Origin: Fragilaria crotonensis
Taxonomy: Eukaryota; Bacillariophyta; Fragilariophyceae; Fragilariales; Fragilariaceae
DNA: 33,018 nt
NCBI GenBank assembly: GCA_022925895.1
Contig: JAKSYS010000689.1
Coordinates: 1-33,018 of the forward strand
Reading direction: 5' to 3'
The translations under genes and the position numbers were made by a program. Position 1 is the first letter of the stretch. Every line of letters starts with the position of its first letter. This document shows positions 30,291-33,018 of the stretch, piece after piece. Under the pieces are notes generated by a model. It searched no databases. It was not told the DNA's origin and saw only the letters and a program-made list of their open reading frames with translations.

Positions 30291-30380
30291 AGTCTGATAG
30301 ATATCTGGGATTTATCATGGATAATAGTTCCTGCGAGTCTGATAGATATCTGGGGAGTTATAATGCATAACAGTTCCCGC
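30291..30380 (+). repeat. 45-bp direct repeat, two copies plus a partial third
   Basis: AGTCTGATAGATATCTGGG starts at 30291 and again at 30336, each followed by similar sequence (TATCATGGATAATAGTTCC / TATAATGCATAACAGTTCC). A partial copy GCCTGATCAATATCTGGGGAGTTA lies near 30508-30531. Confidence 0.75.
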
Positions 30381-31090
30381 AATGACTTGTCCTTTGGTTC
30401 GTAGCTGTAAAAATCAAGTTTGCTGGAAGGAAAAGGTATAAAAATTGAGTAGACAGAAAGAACAAGCATATTGCAATTGCAAAGTTGACTTATCATGAAT
30501 CATGGCGCCTGATCAATATCTGGGGAGTTAGTCAACATTTGGCACCTCTCACATGCCAGCCAGTACCTTGTATAGCCGTTGTGTGGGATAGTTTTACCTG
30601 GATACTACTGTAGATCACCATATACGGTTCAACGGACGTACTTTTTTGTTATTCAACGCTCCTGTACTACAATTTGTGTGCGAGCGTAGTTAAATCTACT
30701 TACTCCGTAGTGAATACTTCCTCTGGATTTCTATTTACATTCAACTGTCTACGCTATTTTAGTTCGGTGTTTCTTTTTGTTTACACTCTTCTTGTAGTAA
30801 ATTAGCTTCTTAACGTAGTAGATATTGAGCCTGAAATCAATTTAATTTCCTTGTAGATACTATATAGTCTCAATTTCTACTTAGATCTGTCTGTGTAAGT
30901 ATACATGTAATTAAAATAATTTTAGTTTTGTGTTGACCTTTACTTACATTCATCTTGTAGTGACATTGCCCGTACTTAGATTGTAAACAATTAAATAATT
31001 ATTGTATACCAACTTGCTTGTAGACTTTCAACGATGTAAGTAAATCTCCTTTTCTCTGTGTACCTCTTTTTTTCAAGCATGATTGTAATA
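30381..31090. other. AT-rich spacer with dispersed CTTGTAG motifs
   Basis: No gene was recognised. CTTGTAG occurs at 30791, 30850, 30954 and 31017, often next to TA-rich sequence, in a pyrimidine-rich stretch. It could be a promoter or untranslated region of the relic that begins near 31080, or an eroded transposon end. Confidence 0.35.
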
Positions 31091-31901
31091 GTTTTACAGT
31101 GTATGGACGAGGACCAACACCACAGCACCACCAACAACAACAGCATCAACAGCATCAAGAAAATATGTGGCCACCACCGCCATTCCTTTCAAGGCACTAG
31201 CCTGCTGGACACCATGATGCCAGCAGGATACCAACGCCATGGTTTCCATCACCGTTTTTTCCTCCCTTTTTCCATCCTCTCATTCCAAGAACTGGTTTCC
31301 CACGTGCACCCATCCACCCCGCCCTGCACCAATCGCATCTCCAGCAATCATAATCAATCAGCACTTCCACTACCATGGAGAGAAACATCTGGCAGAACCT
31401 GGAGAGAAGGAATCTTTTCCCAATAATCGTATGGAAAGCCAGGCCAAGGAAAAGGAGAAGGTTCAGGAAGAAGTTGTTGCAGAAACGGAATTCCAGTAGG
31501 CAGAGGAAATTGATGTTGAAGAGGGAAATTTCCAAGACGATCTGGATGAGGTGTTGGAAGAAGAAGTAGTGAAAGAAGTGGAGGTGGAAGCACTAGAAGG
31601 AGAGACACCGCCCAAAAGGAAATTGGGTGTCGCCAGTGTTTCATTATCCTCCACAAAGAAATGTCAGAAACAAGTCGCATACTCCAATACGGGCTTCACA
31701 TCCTTGCTTTCCATGACAGGAGTAACAGCAATGCCAGGAGAGCAAGTAATTGCCCGATCACATAGGTGGTCTGCTGAGTCCAATTCCTTTGGTGACTGGA
31801 CTACCCATAGCACAAAAAGGAATAGTCAAACGAATGACTCTATCGATTTTGTTCTGCATCGCGGAGGGGTCATCAAATTCTTTCCCAACCTCGTTGACTA
31901 A
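31080..31901 (+). pseudogene. low-complexity N-terminal part of the SRA-YDG relic
   Basis: Around 31100-31330 one frame reads as Gln/His-rich and Pro/Phe-rich sequence (HQQQQHQQHQENMWPPPP; PFFPPFFHPL). From 31380 another frame is strongly acidic with Lys (ESQAKEKEKVQEEVVAE, TAG at 31497, then EEIDVEEGNFQDDLDEVLEE...PPKRKLGV) and stays open to 31901. This looks like the disordered front of one protein, now broken. Linking it to the SRA domain downstream is inferred from strand, spacing and the open pieces between (for example HWYDADDTQGEDVLLSL near 32150). Confidence 0.35.
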
Positions 31902-32284
31902 CGAAGTGAAAAACAAAATGATGTGCTTAACAACGTACAAGCAAAATAAACTAAGGGAATGTGGTAGCGAGCCCAGACTCCATGCCTTGTACTGTTCATC
32001 CAAAGGGGGGTACCAGTATGGAAGGGTCAAAATGGCCAGCCACCCATTGGAGTCCCTTCCGGTGATTTCTGGAGTCGCAGAAGGGCTTGCTTCTAAATTT
32101 GGGTTGCTCAATGACCATTGGTTTGAGATGGCAAGGATACTATTCATTGGTATGATGCGGACGACACCCAGGGTGAAGATGTGCTTCTGTCGCTGACGGT
32201 GGATGGTCCAGTCACTGACGCTCAAACTATTTGTTTCCAGCCTTCCAACACCACAACTTTGAAGACCGGGGATGAACACTGGAG

Positions 32285-33004
32285 TTGTATCCTATCCCTG
32301 GTGATGGGTACAGCATGGATGGAGCTGTGCATGCTTTGTTCGTTCATGCGATGTTGAAGAAAAGTCCATCACATGTGGGCACAACAGGACATATGGCCAT
32401 TATTTTCAGAAATGGCATACACAAAGTAGATGAGGACAACCGTTGTGCAGTTACTACCCTTGTGGCTCCCCAGTGCCAGCAGTATATATTTGGGAACATG
32501 TGTGAGAAGCTAGAGGAAGGAAAGTGTTACTCTCGCGATTTCCTCTTCAGCTTGCAAGCGCATCGTAATGGGCATGGAAACTAAGCCGGAAACAAAGATG
32601 TTGGATGCGCATCTCTCATTGTTTGTAAATTGTCAAGATCCCTTGATAATGACCAATTTCACTTTCTGACTTACATGGTTGGCGATGCTTCTCGTCCAAA
32701 GACATTGTTGAGAAGCTTTGCATCACAGCAACCTGTTTGAGTGTTCCGATCGTCCAAGGGAAACCACCTCAAAAGTGATTTCCTCCCTCATGCCAATAGA
32801 AATAAGGTACTATATCGGTATGACGGAGAATACTATGTCATTGCGGCCATGAACAAAGAGCACCATACTATCGTGCCACATGGGGGTCATGTCAAGGATG
32901 CAAGAGTTTTTTATTTGATTCGCGCGGAGCCTCAAGCATCCATGAGAGAACTCAGGAACATCAATCTTTGCGATACTTTCTTCCCTTGTTTGAGAAGAAA
33001 CTGA
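32285..33004 (+). pseudogene. SRA-YDG domain relic (two in-frame stops)
   Basis: A single frame runs 32285-33004, interrupted by TAA at 32582 and TGA at 32738. It reads FGNMCEKLEEGKCYSRDF...AHRNG, then VGCASLIV, DNDQFHFLTYMVGDA, SQQPV(stop)VFRSSKGN, NKVLYRYDGEYYVIAA and FYLIRAEP. This is the order of an SRA-YDG domain: entry motif with Arg, G-A-x-S-I-V, DxDxxxxFTYTGxG-like loop, VRVxR, YRYDGLY and FxLxR. SRA domains read methylated or hemimethylated CpG (UHRF1, SUVH proteins). No SET, RING or PHD part is seen. The second stop falls where homologs have Arg (PVRV), consistent with CGA to TGA. The sequence ends with the window, so a longer tail cannot be excluded. Confidence 0.62.
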
Positions 33005-33018
33005 TGTTGATTTTAGTG

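Overview
The window looks like a repeat-rich piece of a nuclear genome from a diatom or another stramenopile. This is inferred from spliced genes with short introns, CoDi-like Ty1/copia sequence, several eukaryotic DNA-transposon superfamilies, and a DUF6824-type domain (DVLLGRG...HPGN...FR) typical of diatoms. No operons, tRNA or rRNA genes, or CRISPR arrays were seen. No species can be named from the sequence alone.

Layout, left to right. (1) 1-3942: a decayed hAT transposon with GTAGTC-type terminal and subterminal repeats. It holds transposase remnants on the minus strand and a higher-order tandem array (376-bp units made of 190+186-bp monomers). (2) 4074-6363 (+): AMP deaminase, two exons, with one apparent single-base frameshift. 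(3) 7755-6480 (-): a poly(ADP-ribose) glycohydrolase-like gene, convergent with AMP deaminase, with one probable intron and two frameshifts. (4) 8192-11370 (-): a broken copy, and 12126-15484 a much better copy, of a large IS630/Tc1-mariner-like DDE transposon. The second copy has matching ends, a TA target duplication and only one frame break, which lies on a canonical -1 slippery heptamer. (5) 15820-about 18330 (-): a 5'-truncated Ty1/copia retrotransposon with its 3' LTR and a mutated reverse-transcriptase active site. (6) 20095-18362 (-): an unusual fusion of a DUF6824 domain to a histidinol-phosphate aminotransferase domain, whose C-terminal part is missing where the copia element begins. 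(7) 20096-22690: about 2.6 kb with no recognised gene. It contains a G/C-run palindrome and a small transposon-like coding fragment. (8) 22694-25933: a complete-looking PIF/Harbinger transposon with a Myb/SANT-like gene and a DDE transposase in convergent orientation, flanked by 41-bp imperfect terminal inverted repeats. (9) 26690-33018: decayed coding relics. They are a possible hAT-like fragment, a zinc-finger transposon-like gene with in-frame stops, and an SRA-YDG (methylcytosine-reader-like) relic with two in-frame stops running to the window end.

The host genes are two nucleotide-metabolism enzymes (AMP deaminase and PARG, the latter releasing ADP-ribose) and one histidine-biosynthesis-derived fusion. 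Nearly everything else is mobile DNA. Single-base frame breaks occur in host genes as well as transposons, so some may be assembly errors. This should be settled before any of them is called a pseudogene.
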